Of a stretch of DNA of 32,226 bases, positions 1 to 8,356 are shown in pieces (positions within the stretch are counted from its first letter, which is position 1; each line of letters starts with the position of its first letter). The position numbers and the translations under genes are program-made. The notes below the pieces were generated by a model that was not told the DNA's origin, made no database searches, and worked only from the letters and a program-made list of their open reading frames with translations. Origin of the DNA: CAYPUG01 sp964413905. Lineage in GTDB: Bacteria; Chloroflexota; Anaerolineae; JAADDB01. The DNA is taken from NCBI GenBank assembly GCA_964413905.1, contig CAYPUG010000019.1, positions 1 through 32,226 on the forward strand, written 5' to 3'.

Positions 1-768
1 CGTGGTTTTGGCTTAGTGACACCTGCAGAAGCGTTGGCCCACTCTTTGAACGTGGCGACGGCCCGGGTGGCTCTGCAAATGGGGCCTGCGATTTTCTATC
101 GATACATGGAATTATTCGGTATCGGCCGTAAAACCGAGGTGGATTTGGCGAACGAGACCGCAGGTATCCTCCACGAACCAAACAGTCGGGACTGGAGTCC
201 CTTTTACCTGGCGACCAACGCGTTCGGTCAGGGGGTATCCATTCCGCCGATCCAGCTCATTCGGGCCATGGCCGTGTTGGCAAACGGCGGATACCTGGTA
301 CACCCCCATGTCCTGCGCGGTTATTACCTGGACGACACGTATTACGAATTGGAATGGCCTCGAGGCCATCAGGTCATCCGCCCGAAAACCGCGAGGACGG
401 TTTCCCGGTGGCTGGAAAACGTGGTGGATGTGATCAAAGTCTTCGGCCAAGTGGATGGGATGCGCGTGGCCGGGAAGACGGGCACGGCTCAAGTACCTAT
501 CCCGGGAGGGTACAGCGAGGATGAGCAGAACACGTTTTTTGTGGGGTATTATCCCGCGGAGGCTCCCCGGGTCATCATCTTGGTATTCCTGGAACGCCCT
601 CGGTTAGGGCCGGCCGTTCACGGGGGTGGACATGCAGAGGTATGGGCGTCGAACACCGCGTATCCGACGTTTGTGCGTATAGCGGAAGCTATTAACCCGT
701 TGTTGGGGATCCGGTCATCGACAGATCGTTTGGAACAGGGGAACGTCCTTGCCCGTCAAGGGGAATAG
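1..768 (+). CDS. ftsI: Peptidoglycan transpeptidase FtsI/PBP2-type, C-terminal part (5' end outside window)
   Basis: The frame is open from base 1, so the start lies upstream; 255 codons remain. What is present is the second half of a class B penicillin-binding protein transpeptidase domain. The SxN motif (S-L-N) is encoded at 43-51 and the KTG motif (KTGTAQ) begins at 475; the SxxK serine would be upstream. A YMELFGIG segment and the family's FFVGYYPAEAPR stretch lie around these motifs. The protein cross-links septal peptidoglycan outside the membrane, together with FtsW. It is first in the visible dcw cluster, which favours FtsI over an elongation PBP2, but the sequence alone does not separate them. 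The usual next gene, murE, is not found here; murF follows after 64 bases. Confidence 0.9.
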   Translation, partial: RGFGLVTPAEALAHSLNVATARVALQMGPAIFYRYMELFGIGRKTEVDLANETAGILHEPNSRDWSPFYLATNAFGQGVSIPPIQLIRAMAVLANGGYLVHPHVLRGYYLDDTYYELEWPRGHQVIRPKTARTVSRWLENVVDVIKVFGQVDGMRVAGKTGTAQVPIPGGYSEDEQNTFFVGYYPAEAPRVIILVFLERPRLGPAVHGGGHAEVWASNTAYPTFVRIAEAINPLLGIRSSTDRLEQGNVLARQGE

Positions 769-832
769 TCAGAGGTGTAAGGGCTGATGTACAATGCTCG
801 GCGGATATTGACACGTGTAGGAGGCGAGGACG

Positions 833-2254
833 TTGTTGACGTTACGACATATTTGGTTGGGCATCGGCGGTGACCCGCGCGGCACCCTACGCCTGCCGGA
901 CGTGCCGGTGCGCGAAGTCATCATTGATTCTCGGCAGGCCGAACAGGGGAGCGTGTTTGTGGCCCTGCCGGGAGAGCGCCGTGATGGCCATGAGTTCGTC
1001 GAGGATGCGTTTCGGCAAGGCGCCATCGCGGCATTGGTTTCACGGGTGCCCGAGAATGTCCGGGGGACGGTGGTGGATGTGTCCACCTATCCTGAGCGTC
1101 GGGTGGCCCTGCCGGTGCTGTTTCGGGTGCCCGACGCGCTGGTCGCGTTACAGCGCTTGGGAGCGTATTGGCGATCTCTGCACACCCCACGGGTCGTAGG
1201 GATCACGGGCAGCGTGGGCAAGACGAGCACAAAGGAGATGACCGCCGCGGTCTTGCGACAGCGGTACCGGACGTTGTGGAGCCGAGCCAGTTACAACAAC
1301 GAGATCGGCTTACCGTTGACGTTGTTGCACCTTAACAATACTCATGAGGCGTTGGTGGTGGAGATGGGCGCATATGTGCCCGGGGACATCAAAGCGTTGT
1401 GCGATCTGGCGCACCCACACATTGGGGTGATCACCAATGTAGGGGTGAGTCACCTGGAACGCATGGGCACGGTGGAACGCATTTGGGAGGCCAAATCCGA
1501 GTTGGTGCGGGCTTTACCTCCGGACGGTGTGGCGGTGTTGAATTGGGATGATGAACGGGTCCGGCGCATGGCGGCGGTGACGCCGGCTCGCGTGTTCTCC
1601 TACGGCCTGACACCTGAGGCGGATCTTTGGGCGGACGAGGTGGAAACTTTAGGGTTAGAGGGAATTCGGTTCATTCTCCATTATGGCGCTCATGTGGTCC
1701 CCGTACGGTTGCCTTGGTTAGGACAGCACAGTGTGCACACGGCGTTGCGGGCTGCCGCCGTGGGTTTGGTGTTCGACATGTCCTGGGAGGAGATTGTCGC
1801 CGGCCTGCAGGACACCGATGCTCAACTGCGCATTGTGGTCGTGCCCGGTATCCGGGACACGAAAATCATCGATGACACGTACAATGCGAGCCCGGCCAGC
1901 ATGTTGGCCGCGCTGAACCTTCTGGCCGACCTGGGCGGCCGTCGCTTGGCGGTTTTAGGAGACATGCTGGAGTTGGGTCATTATGAGGAGACCGGACACC
2001 GCAAGGTGGGCGCGCGGGCTGCTGAAGTGGTACAACGGCTCATTACGGTGGGGCATCGGGCCCGCTGGATCGCGGAGGAGGCCGTCTTTGCCGGCATGTC
2101 CCCGGAGCACGTGGTTCATGTGGACACGGTGGAAGAAGCCATCTCCCGGGCGAAAGATTGGCTGGAGCCGGGGGACGTGGTTTTGGTGAAGGCGTCTCGG
2201 GCTATGAGGTTAGAGCGGGTGGTGGATGCACTCCGGGCAGAGGTGGATGATTAA
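833..2254 (+). CDS. murF: UDP-N-acetylmuramoyl-tripeptide--D-alanyl-D-alanine ligase MurF
   Basis: MurF adds D-Ala-D-Ala to the UDP-MurNAc-tripeptide in the cytoplasm, the last soluble step of precursor synthesis. The 473-residue protein has the three-domain Mur ligase layout: an N-terminal uridine-binding domain, the ATP-binding P-loop GITGSVGKTSTKEM at about residue 123-136, and a C-terminal ligase domain with DDTYNASPASMLAAL and AVLGDMLELG. Length is normal. The TTG start is chosen because AGGAGG lies at 819-824, 8 bases upstream, and the protein begins at the expected N-terminal domain. The stop is 2 bases before mraY, so the two are very likely cotranscribed and translationally coupled. 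Identification is secure. Confidence 0.96.
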   Translation: MLTLRHIWLGIGGDPRGTLRLPDVPVREVIIDSRQAEQGSVFVALPGERRDGHEFVEDAFRQGAIAALVSRVPENVRGTVVDVSTYPERRVALPVLFRVPDALVALQRLGAYWRSLHTPRVVGITGSVGKTSTKEMTAAVLRQRYRTLWSRASYNNEIGLPLTLLHLNNTHEALVVEMGAYVPGDIKALCDLAHPHIGVITNVGVSHLERMGTVERIWEAKSELVRALPPDGVAVLNWDDERVRRMAAVTPARVFSYGLTPEADLWADEVETLGLEGIRFILHYGAHVVPVRLPWLGQHSVHTALRAAAVGLVFDMSWEEIVAGLQDTDAQLRIVVVPGIRDTKIIDDTYNASPASMLAALNLLADLGGRRLAVLGDMLELGHYEETGHRKVGARAAEVVQRLITVGHRARWIAEEAVFAGMSPEHVVHVDTVEEAISRAKDWLEPGDVVLVKASRAMRLERVVDALRAEVDD

Positions 2255-2256
2255 TC

Positions 2257-3252
2257 ATGGCCTATTCGTTGACCCTGGGGGCGATTGCCTTTTCACTGGC
2301 GGTGATTTGGGGGCGTCCGCTGATCTTGCTTTTGAAGAAGTACGGCATCGGTAAGAAAATTCGGGTGGAGGGCCCTTCCTCCCACTTGGTCAAGATGGGG
2401 ACGCCTACCATGGGGGGGGTGATGATCCTGTTACCGGTGTTGCTCATCACGTTAGCGCTGAACGTGGCGAACTTCCTGGGCCGCACCTACATCGGTCGGT
2501 CCATTTTGGTGCCCCTGGGCGTGATGGTGACGTTCGGGCTGTTAGGCATGTTGGACGATTGGGAGGGAGTGCGCGGTCGTCGAGGACAGGGCCTTTCTGC
2601 CCGCCAGAAGTTCGCGCTGCAAGTCGTGTTGGCGTTGTTGACGGCGTTGGCTTTGCACTTTGCCTTAGGCTTGGAGAGTATCGCCGTTCCCACGGTGCCG
2701 GAGAAGATCCCGTTGGGATGGTGGTATATCCCTATTGCCATGTTCATCATCATTGGGGCGTCCAACGCGGTGAACTTGACCGACGGGCTGGATGGGTTGG
2801 CCGGGAGCATTGCCGCGGTCTCGTTTACTGCGTATGGGGTCATCGCCTACCTGCAGGGACAAATTTGGCTGACGACGTTTTGTTTTACGGTGGTAGGGGC
2901 GGTGTTGGCGTTTTTGTGGTTCAACGCCCATCCGGCCGAGTTGTTCATGGGAGATACCGGGTCCTTGGCCCTGGGCGCAACGCTGGGGGTTGTGGCGCTG
3001 ATGACCGGCCAATGGTTGTTGTTGCCTGTCGTTGGCGCGGTCTTTGTGGCCGAAGCCGTGTCCGTGATGGTTCAAGTCGGGTATTTTAAGTTGACTAAGC
3101 GACTGTACGGGCAAGGGCGGCGGGTGTTCAAGATGGCCCCCTTGCACCATCACTTCGAGGCCTTAGGGTGGTCGGAGACACAGGTTACCTGGCGGTTCTG
3201 GCTCATTGGTGTGCTGAGCGCTATGCTGGGTGTGGCTTTGGCCTTGATATAG
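2257..3252 (+). CDS. mraY: Phospho-N-acetylmuramoyl-pentapeptide transferase MraY
   Basis: MraY transfers phospho-MurNAc-pentapeptide to undecaprenyl phosphate in the membrane, making lipid I. The 331-residue protein is almost entirely transmembrane helices. Family landmarks are visible: PTMGG near residue 49, LLGMLDDW, the catalytic Asp-rich NLTDGLDGLAG near 173, FMGDTGSLALG near 230, and the APLHHHFEALGW histidine motif near 295-306. Length is usual for bacterial MraY (about 320-360). The ATG lies 2 bases after the murF stop, with the purine-rich end of murF (GCAGAGGTGG) acting as ribosome site. A 77-base gap to the next plausible start follows, the largest break in this part of the operon. 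Confidence 0.96.
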   Translation: MAYSLTLGAIAFSLAVIWGRPLILLLKKYGIGKKIRVEGPSSHLVKMGTPTMGGVMILLPVLLITLALNVANFLGRTYIGRSILVPLGVMVTFGLLGMLDDWEGVRGRRGQGLSARQKFALQVVLALLTALALHFALGLESIAVPTVPEKIPLGWWYIPIAMFIIIGASNAVNLTDGLDGLAGSIAAVSFTAYGVIAYLQGQIWLTTFCFTVVGAVLAFLWFNAHPAELFMGDTGSLALGATLGVVALMTGQWLLLPVVGAVFVAEAVSVMVQVGYFKLTKRLYGQGRRVFKMAPLHHHFEALGWSETQVTWRFWLIGVLSAMLGVALALI

Positions 3253-3309
3253 AAGGTACATATGGAGGGCTTCAAGGCTTTTCAGAGAACCAACACTTGG
3301 GGCCAGACG

Positions 3310-3338
3310 GGTAGGAGAAGGCAGTACTTTTGCCTACC
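3310..3338 (+). other. Small hairpin over the murD ribosome site
   Basis: GGTAGG (3310-3315) can pair with CCTACC (3333-3338), or alternatively AGGCA (3319-3323) with TGCCT (3331-3335). Both forms involve the AGGAGAAGG ribosome-binding stretch and the TTG at 3330. It could modulate use of that start. The stems are short and the function is inference. Confidence 0.3.
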
Positions 3339-4862
3339 AATTTTGAGCATGCCCCCGGATCGATGGTGTATAAGATAGAAATTCACGCCGAATTTTATAT
3401 GACGAGGTCCATGACGACGTCAACAATGCATCGGCCAACTGAAGAGCAACGGGGGACCGACCGGCTCAATACGGTCGTCGTTCTAGGTTTAGGGCGCCAA
3501 GGCATGGCCATGGCGCGCTTCTTCGCGCGTCGGGGCGTGCGGGTGATCGCATCGGATAAGCGGGATGCGGGGGCACTCTCTTCCCAGGTGGACGAATTGC
3601 GCGCCCTGGGGGTGACCCTGGCCTTGGGCGGGCATCCCCTTTCCTTGTTGGAAGAAGCCGATATGCTCGCGGTGAGTGGGGGGGTGCCGTTGACACTGCC
3701 CATTGTCCGGGAGGCCCAGGCACGGGGGATACCCGTGGTGAGCGACGCGGATCTGACGTTGCGTTACGCGTCTGGGCCTGTTTTGGGTATCACCGGTTCG
3801 GCAGGGAAGACGACGACGACAACGTTGGTGGGGTTGATGCTCCAGACCGCGGGGCTGAAGGTGTTTGTGGGAGGCAATATCGGGGTTCCCGCGTTGGATC
3901 GGTTGGATGCGTTGGACGCGTCCACCTGGTTGGTGTTGGAGTTGTCCAGTTTCCAGTTGGAGGTGTGTTATCGTAGCCCGCACGTGGCAGGGGTGTTAAA
4001 TGTGACACCGAATCACTTGGACCGTCATCCGAGTATGGAGGCGTACGCGGACGCGAAGCGCAACATTTTCCGCTATCAGCAACCCGGCGATTTGCTCGTG
4101 CTCGGGTGGGATAACGAGTGGACCCGACGGTGGGCTAAAGAGGCCGTCCCTTCGGGGGTGCGGGTGTTCCTTTTTAGCCTGGAAGAGCCGGTGGAGCGAG
4201 GCGCGTATTTGCGAGGCGATCGTTTGTTGGTACGGGATGGGGAACGGGAATGGATCGTGTGTCGGGCAGATGAGGTGCGTTTGCGGGGGCGTCACAATTT
4301 GGCGAATGTCCTGGCCGCGTCCGCGTTTGCCCTGGCCGTGGGCGTTTCTCCGGACGCGATGGCGGAGGTGGCCCGTTCGTTTACAGGGGTCCCCCATCGT
4401 CTGGAGGTGGTGGCACGTCATAAGGGGGTGTTGTGGGTGAACGATTCTATCGCGACGGCACCGGAGCGGGTCGTTGCCGCGTTGCGGTCTTTTGAGGAGC
4501 CTATTGTGCTCTTGGCCGGCGGTCGGGATAAAAAATTGCCCTGGGAAGAGTTCGCCCGGGAAGCCTCGCAACGGGTGCGGTGGGTGATCGCGTTTGGGGA
4601 GGCTGCACCGCTGGTGGAGCGGGTGTTGGCTCCGTACGTGGGCGTGGAAACGCTTGCCGGAGTCGAGGTGGTCCCGGATTTGGAAAGTGCGGTGTTCCGG
4701 GCCGCGGAGGTGGCTCGCACCGGGGAGGTCGTGTTGCTCTCTCCGGGGGGAACGAGTTTTGATGCGTATCGCAATTTTGAGGAACGAGGACAACATTTCC
4801 GGGAGTTGGTCGCCCAGGTGACCGGTGAACGTGGCGGTGGACTGGGCGCACACCCAGCGTAG
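3330..4862 (+). CDS. murD: UDP-N-acetylmuramoyl-L-alanine--D-glutamate ligase MurD
   Basis: MurD adds D-glutamate to UDP-MurNAc-L-Ala. The Rossmann-like start LNTVVVLGLGRQGMAMARFF, the P-loop GITGSAGKTTTTTLVG, GNIGVPAL, LELSSFQLE, NVTPNHLDRH and the C-terminal LLAGGRDKKL and LLSPGGTSFDAYRNFEERG are all MurD signatures. The start is uncertain. TTG at 3330 has AGGAGAAGG 8 bases upstream but gives about 45 residues before the conserved domain, which is longer than usual. ATG at 3399, 3411 and 3426 are in frame and give more typical lengths, with weak or no ribosome sites. The 3' end is 19 bases before ftsW. Function is secure; treat residues 1-45 as provisional. Confidence 0.93.
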   Translation: MPTNFEHAPGSMVYKIEIHAEFYMTRSMTTSTMHRPTEEQRGTDRLNTVVVLGLGRQGMAMARFFARRGVRVIASDKRDAGALSSQVDELRALGVTLALGGHPLSLLEEADMLAVSGGVPLTLPIVREAQARGIPVVSDADLTLRYASGPVLGITGSAGKTTTTTLVGLMLQTAGLKVFVGGNIGVPALDRLDALDASTWLVLELSSFQLEVCYRSPHVAGVLNVTPNHLDRHPSMEAYADAKRNIFRYQQPGDLLVLGWDNEWTRRWAKEAVPSGVRVFLFSLEEPVERGAYLRGDRLLVRDGEREWIVCRADEVRLRGRHNLANVLAASAFALAVGVSPDAMAEVARSFTGVPHRLEVVARHKGVLWVNDSIATAPERVVAALRSFEEPIVLLAGGRDKKLPWEEFAREASQRVRWVIAFGEAAPLVERVLAPYVGVETLAGVEVVPDLESAVFRAAEVARTGEVVLLSPGGTSFDAYRNFEERGQHFRELVAQVTGERGGGLGAHPA

Positions 4863-4881
4863 CACACGGAGGATAACAACG

Positions 4882-6057
4882 ATGTCGACAACGCGGCGTG
4901 TGTCGAAGTCTTTGTTCCGAGGCTATGATGCGACGTTGTTGTTGGTGGTGCTGATTCTTTTGTTCGTGGGATTGCTCTCGGTGTACAGCGCGACGTTGTA
5001 CCAGAGCACATCTCAGTACGGAGATCCGGCGTTTTACTTCCGCCGTCAGGTCATTTGGAGTCTCATCGGATTGGGGGCGTTGGTGGTCACGAGTCGCCTT
5101 CCTTATTTTTACTGGCGGCGGGCGTCGCTGCCCTTGTTCGGGCTGACGGTCCTTATGCTCATCGGTGTGCTGTTTACACCGCGGGTGTTCGGGTCCAAGC
5201 GATTTTTGTTCGGTAATCGGGTGCAGCCGTCGGAAGTAGCGAAGTTCACGCTGATTATTTACGCGGCTACCTGGCTCACTTCTCGTCGGGATCAGTTGCA
5301 GCGAATAGAGTACGGGTTGATCCCGTTCGGTGTGTTGTTGGGGTTTGTGAGTGGTCTGGTCGCGTTACAGCCGGATATCGGTACCGCGGTGCTTTTGGCA
5401 AGTATCGGCTTTGCCTTGTTTTTCATTGTGGGCGCGGAGATGCGGCATGTGCTACTGGGCATTTTGGCGGGCAGTGTGACTGCGGCTTTTCTTATCGCGT
5501 TTTCTAGCCATGCTCAGCATCGTCTGCAGGAGTTGCGCGATGTGTGGCAGCACCGGGAAGGTGAAGGATGGTCGCACTTGGAGTTAGCAGTGAAGACCAT
5601 GCAGGAAGGGGGATTGTTCGGGCGAGGGCCGGGGCATTTGACCGAGTATGTGCCCGCGGTGCATAACGATTTTATCTTAGCCGCCCTGGGTCACGCGTTT
5701 GGGTTAATAGGGTTGGCCGGGGTGGTGGTGCTCTTTTGGCTCTTCGCGGTGCGCGGGCTTTACATCGCGGCCCACGCGCCGGACCATTTCGCGGCCGTGA
5801 CCGCGGCCGGGATCACGGTGTGGATTACGTTTCAGGCGTTGGTCAACATGGGAGTGGCCGTGGCGTTACTCCCACCGACGGGAGTGACGTTGCCCTTTGT
5901 GAGTTACGGGGGATCGTCTTTGGTGATGACATTGGCCGCGGTCGGCGTACTGTTGAATATATCTCGCTATGTTTACGTGAGAGGTGGGCGTGATCCGAGT
6001 GCTCATGTCGGGTGGAGGCACGGGGGGGCACGTGTATCCGGCCCTCAGCGTGCTTGA
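4882..6057 (+). CDS. ftsW: Septal peptidoglycan glycosyltransferase FtsW (SEDS family)
   Basis: A 391-residue polytopic membrane protein of the SEDS family, which polymerises lipid II with a class B PBP. Visible signatures are LQPDIGTAVLLASI, GRGPGHLTEYVPAVHNDFILAALGH and the C-terminal NMGVAVALLPPTGVTLPFVSYGGSSL. RodA shares these motifs; the dcw context, directly before murG, favours FtsW. ATG at 4882 is preferred because GGAGGA lies at 4868-4873, 8 bases upstream; an in-frame GTG at 4825 would overlap murD and lacks such a site. The coding sequence runs 68 bases into murG. The overlapped C-terminal tail is Gly/Arg-rich and cytoplasmic, so it can probably tolerate the double coding. Confidence 0.93.
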   Translation: MSTTRRVSKSLFRGYDATLLLVVLILLFVGLLSVYSATLYQSTSQYGDPAFYFRRQVIWSLIGLGALVVTSRLPYFYWRRASLPLFGLTVLMLIGVLFTPRVFGSKRFLFGNRVQPSEVAKFTLIIYAATWLTSRRDQLQRIEYGLIPFGVLLGFVSGLVALQPDIGTAVLLASIGFALFFIVGAEMRHVLLGILAGSVTAAFLIAFSSHAQHRLQELRDVWQHREGEGWSHLELAVKTMQEGGLFGRGPGHLTEYVPAVHNDFILAALGHAFGLIGLAGVVVLFWLFAVRGLYIAAHAPDHFAAVTAAGITVWITFQALVNMGVAVALLPPTGVTLPFVSYGGSSLVMTLAAVGVLLNISRYVYVRGGRDPSAHVGWRHGGARVSGPQRA

Positions 6058-7096
6058 CGCCCTAAGGGAATTGGTAGGAGAGGAAAATATCCAGATTCTC
6101 TATGTGGGGCATCGGCGTGGCGTAGAAGCCACGCTTGTGCCGCGTCGTGGAGTTCCTTTGCGCACTATTCCCGGGGGGCAGGTGCGCGGGCAATCGCCGT
6201 GGACGTTAACCCGTAATTTGGTCCTAGAAGCACGGGGATATGTGCAGGCCCGTCGCATTGTGCGGGAATTTCAACCTCACGTGGGGTTCATTACAGGGGG
6301 ATGGGTGACCGTGCCGGTTGCTGTTGCGCTGCGCCGAGCGGGGGTGCCGTTCGTGATTTACCTGCCTGATGTCAGCCCTGGATTGGCCATTCGTACGTTA
6401 CAACGCTTGGCGCAATCTGTAACGGTGACGGTGGAGGAAGCGGCCACGTATTTTCCGGGGAAAGCGGTGGTGACGGGGTATCCGGTGCGTAAGGCGGTGC
6501 TAGAGGCTCGTCGGGATCAGGCTCGGGAACAGTTGGGCTTGCCCCAGGAGGATCGGGTCGTCTTGGTGTTCGGTGGGAGCCGAGGGGCGCGCAGCATCAA
6601 CCGGGCGGTGGTCGCCCACGCGCAGGCGCTTTTATCTTTGGCCCATGTCGTGCACATGACCGGTTCGTTGGACTATGGGTGGGTGAGCGCGGCGGCGCGC
6701 GAGTTGCCGTCGGATCTTCGGGCTCGCTATCACGTGTACGAATATCTTCATGAGGAGATGCCCTTGGCTTTGGCCGCGGCTGATGTGGTGGTGAGCCGGG
6801 CGGGCGCGTCGGTGTTGGGCGAGTTCCCCGCGCGGGGGTTGCCCGCGGTGCTGGTGCCTTATCCTCACGCGGGGCGGCATCAGGAACGCAACGCTCGTTA
6901 CCTGGTGGACCGAGGGGCCGCGGTGTTGGTGGACGATGAACACCTGGGTCGAGATCTGGTGCCCACATTGCGGGGGTTGCTGGAGGACGAGGTCCGACGT
7001 CGGCGTATGGCCGACGCGGCCCGGTCTGCGTTTCGCGCGAACGGGGCCCGGAACATTGCATGTGAACTTTTACGGTGGGGAGGGCACCCATGTTAA
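5990..7096 (+). CDS. murG: Undecaprenyl-PP-MurNAc-pentapeptide GlcNAc transferase MurG
   Basis: MurG adds GlcNAc to lipid I at the inner membrane face, producing lipid II. The glycine-rich GGGTGGHVYPAL lies at residues 8-19, and FGGSRGARSIN near 194, followed by the donor-binding EEMPLALAAADVVVSRAGASVLGE and the PYPHAGRHQERNARYL segment. Length of 368 residues is typical. GTG at 5990 is chosen because GAGAGG at 5979-5984 is 5 bases upstream and the product begins MIRVLMSGGG, matching the family. GTG at 5984 is an alternative. The gene begins inside ftsW (68-base overlap) and its last 7 bases overlap the next gene, so translation is likely coupled on both sides. Confidence 0.95.
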   Translation: MIRVLMSGGGTGGHVYPALSVLDALRELVGEENIQILYVGHRRGVEATLVPRRGVPLRTIPGGQVRGQSPWTLTRNLVLEARGYVQARRIVREFQPHVGFITGGWVTVPVAVALRRAGVPFVIYLPDVSPGLAIRTLQRLAQSVTVTVEEAATYFPGKAVVTGYPVRKAVLEARRDQAREQLGLPQEDRVVLVFGGSRGARSINRAVVAHAQALLSLAHVVHMTGSLDYGWVSAAARELPSDLRARYHVYEYLHEEMPLALAAADVVVSRAGASVLGEFPARGLPAVLVPYPHAGRHQERNARYLVDRGAAVLVDDEHLGRDLVPTLRGLLEDEVRRRRMADAARSAFRANGARNIACELLRWGGHPC

Positions 7097-7767
7097 TGCA
7101 GGCCGCGCCGGTCAAGATCCAAACCTGGCAGGGGCTGATTATCCTAAGTCTGTTTCTTCTGGCCTTTGGGTATCTGGGCTGGAAGCGAGGTGCGCGGCGA
7201 GAACTGGCGACTTTGATGTTTATTGTTATCGGTTATCGGCTGTGGACCACGTCCTGGGGCGATACATTGGTGGGTAAGGTTAACCAGTTGTGGTTCATGG
7301 CACACATTGCGTTGAAGGCGAAGTTCGATATAAACCGCATGATGGAAATGGTCGCACAGATAAAACAGATGAAGCCGCTGATCTCGGATGATGCTCAGGA
7401 CGCGTTCCTGTTCTTTGTCTTCCTGTTTTTCGTATTCCTGGGATATGCCATCGGTCACATTGGGTGTTGTATCGGGTCTCTGTTGCGTAAGATCTTGGGG
7501 GGATCGCCCTCCTTGGTGGGGGGGCTGCTGGGAATGTTGAACGGGTATTTACTGGTGCAGTGGCTTTTTCCTACGCTGATCACGGTGATGCCTTCCGCCC
7601 CCCCGGGACGTCCGGTCATGGCGCGGGCCGCGGAGTCTACTTCCGCGAAAGGCGCGTTGGCGCAGGGTTTCGCTCAACTGGCCAAGGTGTTCGGGTTGGA
7701 CCCGGCTCACTTTTTGCTCATACTGGTCGGGCTAACGGTTCTCATCATCGCGTGGAAGTCCCGTTGA
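7090..7767 (+). CDS. CvpA-like polytopic membrane protein A, function unknown
   Basis: A 225-residue protein with hydrophobic segments at about residues 15-30, 40-50, 104-130, 139-165 and 203-222. The pattern resembles CvpA family membrane proteins: an N-terminal helix followed by a basic GYLGWKRGARREL turn, and later the glycine-rich helix LVGGLLGMLNGYLLVQW. A Pro/Ala-rich linker precedes the last helix. I do not recognise a specific function. ATG at 7090 has GGAGG at 7079-7083, 6 bases upstream, and overlaps the murG stop (ATGTTAA), so it is embedded in the dcw operon. It is followed after 18 bases by a second gene of the same style. Position suggests a role in envelope synthesis or division, which is inference. 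Confidence 0.75.
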   Translation: MLMQAAPVKIQTWQGLIILSLFLLAFGYLGWKRGARRELATLMFIVIGYRLWTTSWGDTLVGKVNQLWFMAHIALKAKFDINRMMEMVAQIKQMKPLISDDAQDAFLFFVFLFFVFLGYAIGHIGCCIGSLLRKILGGSPSLVGGLLGMLNGYLLVQWLFPTLITVMPSAPPGRPVMARAAESTSAKGALAQGFAQLAKVFGLDPAHFLLILVGLTVLIIAWKSR

Positions 7768-7785
7768 AGCCCAAAGGAGAACGCG

Positions 7786-8352
7786 ATGGGCCCAATTGAA
7801 GTGTTGTGGGGAACACTCATATTGGTCTTTATTCTGGTGACTTTGATCCGGGGCTACACCCGGGAGTTAGGGATCACGGTGTTGCTGTTGTTGGTCTTGT
7901 TTGTGGAACTTTACTTTGGCAGCCGCATAGAGACACTTTTGCGGCAAAAGGTGTTTGGTCAAGTGTTCCGATTGCTGAACGTCACGCCGAGTCCGGAGTT
8001 CGAGAATTTCCTCATGGTTGCGGTGTACACAGGACTTTTGGTGTTGGTGTTGTACATCGGGTATGAGGGACGGTCCCTTTCCTTCCCCGGAGCGCCTAAA
8101 AAGGGATTGGAAGGGGCGCTGATCAGTACCTTCATCGGTGCGGTGAACGGTTGGTTGTTCACCGGCACGCTGTGGTATTACTTGGACAAGTACAAATATC
8201 CGTATCTGGTGAAGTGGCATTTGCTGACCACGAATTGGACGGATCGGGCCAAGGTGTTGATGAAATATTTGCCACCCAAGTTGTTTGAACCGAAGCCGGA
8301 AGTATTGGCCGTGTTCGCGGCGGTGCTGATTTTCATTAGTGTGCGCAGGTGA
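7786..8352 (+). CDS. CvpA-like polytopic membrane protein B, function unknown
   Basis: A 188-residue membrane protein with hydrophobic segments near residues 5-21, 26-43, 76-96, 108-127 and 168-186. The N-terminal helix followed by IRGYTRELGITVLLLLVLFVELYFG is the CvpA-type signature (helix, Arg-Gly turn, helix); GALISTFIGAVNGWLFTGTLWY is its glycine-containing later helix. An acidic/aromatic loop with many Lys and Tyr lies between the last two helices. AAGGAG sits just upstream of the ATG. It looks like a diverged partner of the preceding gene rather than a close duplicate. Its stop is 4 bases before the murC-murB GTG, so it is almost certainly in the same transcript. CvpA proteins are linked to envelope integrity in other bacteria; the role here is unknown. 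Confidence 0.75.
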   Translation: MGPIEVLWGTLILVFILVTLIRGYTRELGITVLLLLVLFVELYFGSRIETLLRQKVFGQVFRLLNVTPSPEFENFLMVAVYTGLLVLVLYIGYEGRSLSFPGAPKKGLEGALISTFIGAVNGWLFTGTLWYYLDKYKYPYLVKWHLLTTNWTDRAKVLMKYLPPKLFEPKPEVLAVFAAVLIFISVRR

Positions 8353-8356
8353 GAGG

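Noticed and set aside
808..813. Perfect TTGACA as a murF promoter
   Set aside because: The segment 16-19 bases downstream, at the murF start, has no -10 resemblance.
3262..3378. 38-codon ORF between mraY and murD with AGAAGG upstream
   Set aside because: It overlaps the murD start region, has mixed composition, no recognisable protein feature, and could be chance.
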